Shown here: piece by piece, positions 63,700 to 64,000 of the stretch | Position numbering within the stretch: the stretch's first letter is position 1 | Layout: every line of letters begins with the position of its first letter | Source: Fasciolopsis buskii | Taxonomy: Eukaryota; Platyhelminthes; Trematoda; Plagiorchiida; Fasciolidae | Direction: 5' to 3' | Length of the DNA stretch: 64,000 nucleotides | NCBI GenBank assembly: GCA_008360955.1 | Contig: LUCM01000141.1 | Span: forward strand, 1-64,000 | Made by a program: the position numbers and the translations under genes | The notes under the pieces: model-generated | Told to the model about the DNA's origin: nothing | Databases searched by the model: none | Seen by the model: only the letters and a program-made list of their open reading frames with translations

Positions 63700-64000
63700 G
63701 TGAGAAAAACAAAAACTCATCAAGCGCACGAACTGTAACTGTCACTAATTGATTTAAGGTTTTTTTAATGATCAATTCAATCCCGTTTATCTTCTGCCGA
63801 GTGGTGCGAACCCTGTTCGAAACACGACCGTCGCTATTGGCTTCAAGAAACTATAAATAAGCATCAGGAATTGGAGAGTAATTATTGATATGAATTTTCA
63901 CATTTCTGGTGTTCATGCTCCCATCTTTTTTCAATCCATATTTTAAAAAAAATGTTTGCTCGAGTAGAACGAAATTCCGACAAACGGTGACACAGATCAC

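Larger units (their letters stand above)
62605..64000 (+). other. 3' end of window, intron of MADD
   Basis: Contains a (TG)n tract at 63395-63424 and one possible exon (63646-63699). A 124-codon open frame at 62932-63306 is unrecognised. The gene continues beyond the window. Confidence 0.7.

Overview
This window looks like nuclear DNA of a flatworm, most probably a digenean fluke; I cannot name the species. It carries one conserved eukaryotic gene split into short exons by very long introns with GT-AG borders. Those introns are filled with retroelements typical of trematodes: Penelope-like with GIY-YIG endonuclease, RTE-like, CR1-like, Ty3/gypsy, tRNA-derived SINEs, and a short repeat carrying a hammerhead ribozyme. 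Long (TA)n tracts and two assembly gaps (16156-16709 and 41701-42431) are also present. There is nothing bacterial here: no operons, CRISPR array or rRNA.

The gene lies on the + strand and spans almost the whole window. Its conceptual translation matches MADD (Rab3-GEP; AEX-3 in nematodes), a guanine-nucleotide exchange factor for Rab3/Rab27 GTPases with a DENN domain. I could place 18 exons between 3546 and 62604 whose reading phases join correctly at every junction, plus one possible cassette exon (53292-53378) and one possible further 3' exon (63646-63699). In order they encode the end of the uDENN module (3546-3745), the cDENN core (9151-24944), the linker and dDENN part (27080-31094), a poorly conserved Ser/Asp/Glu-rich middle (31902-51281) and two conserved helical blocks after it (53662-53851, 58977-59156). 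The N-terminal start of the gene and its C-terminal part (including the region where vertebrate MADD has its death-domain-like segment) lie outside the window.

Layout: 1-3545 has no recognised gene. 3.7-9.1 kb is an intron with a GIY-YIG reading frame between 86-bp inverted repeats (7241-7810). 9.3-18.2 kb is an intron with a gap and a long (TA)n. 18.4-32.2 kb holds the most densely packed DENN exons, with a perfect-looking foldback at 19182-19318 and SINE insertions. 32.2-41.2 kb is a transposon-rich intron with a hammerhead-ribozyme repeat (about 34587-34790), a Penelope-like element on the - strand (34791-37060) apparently inserted in its (TA)n tail, and a decayed CR1-like element on the + strand (37960-40440). 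41-53 kb has short linker exons, a GIY-YIG remnant and a 5'-truncated RTE-like element (49228-50450). 53.9-62.5 kb has the last conserved exons, a decayed gypsy integrase (57130-58010, - strand) and a second copy of the hammerhead repeat (59790-60000, - strand).

The most noteworthy signal is the hammerhead repeat. Two diverged copies keep the catalytic core (CTGACGA and GAAAC), show a compensatory base-pair change in stem II, and one copy can form a complete type I hammerhead fold. I see no evidence for a wholly new multi-gene system in this window.
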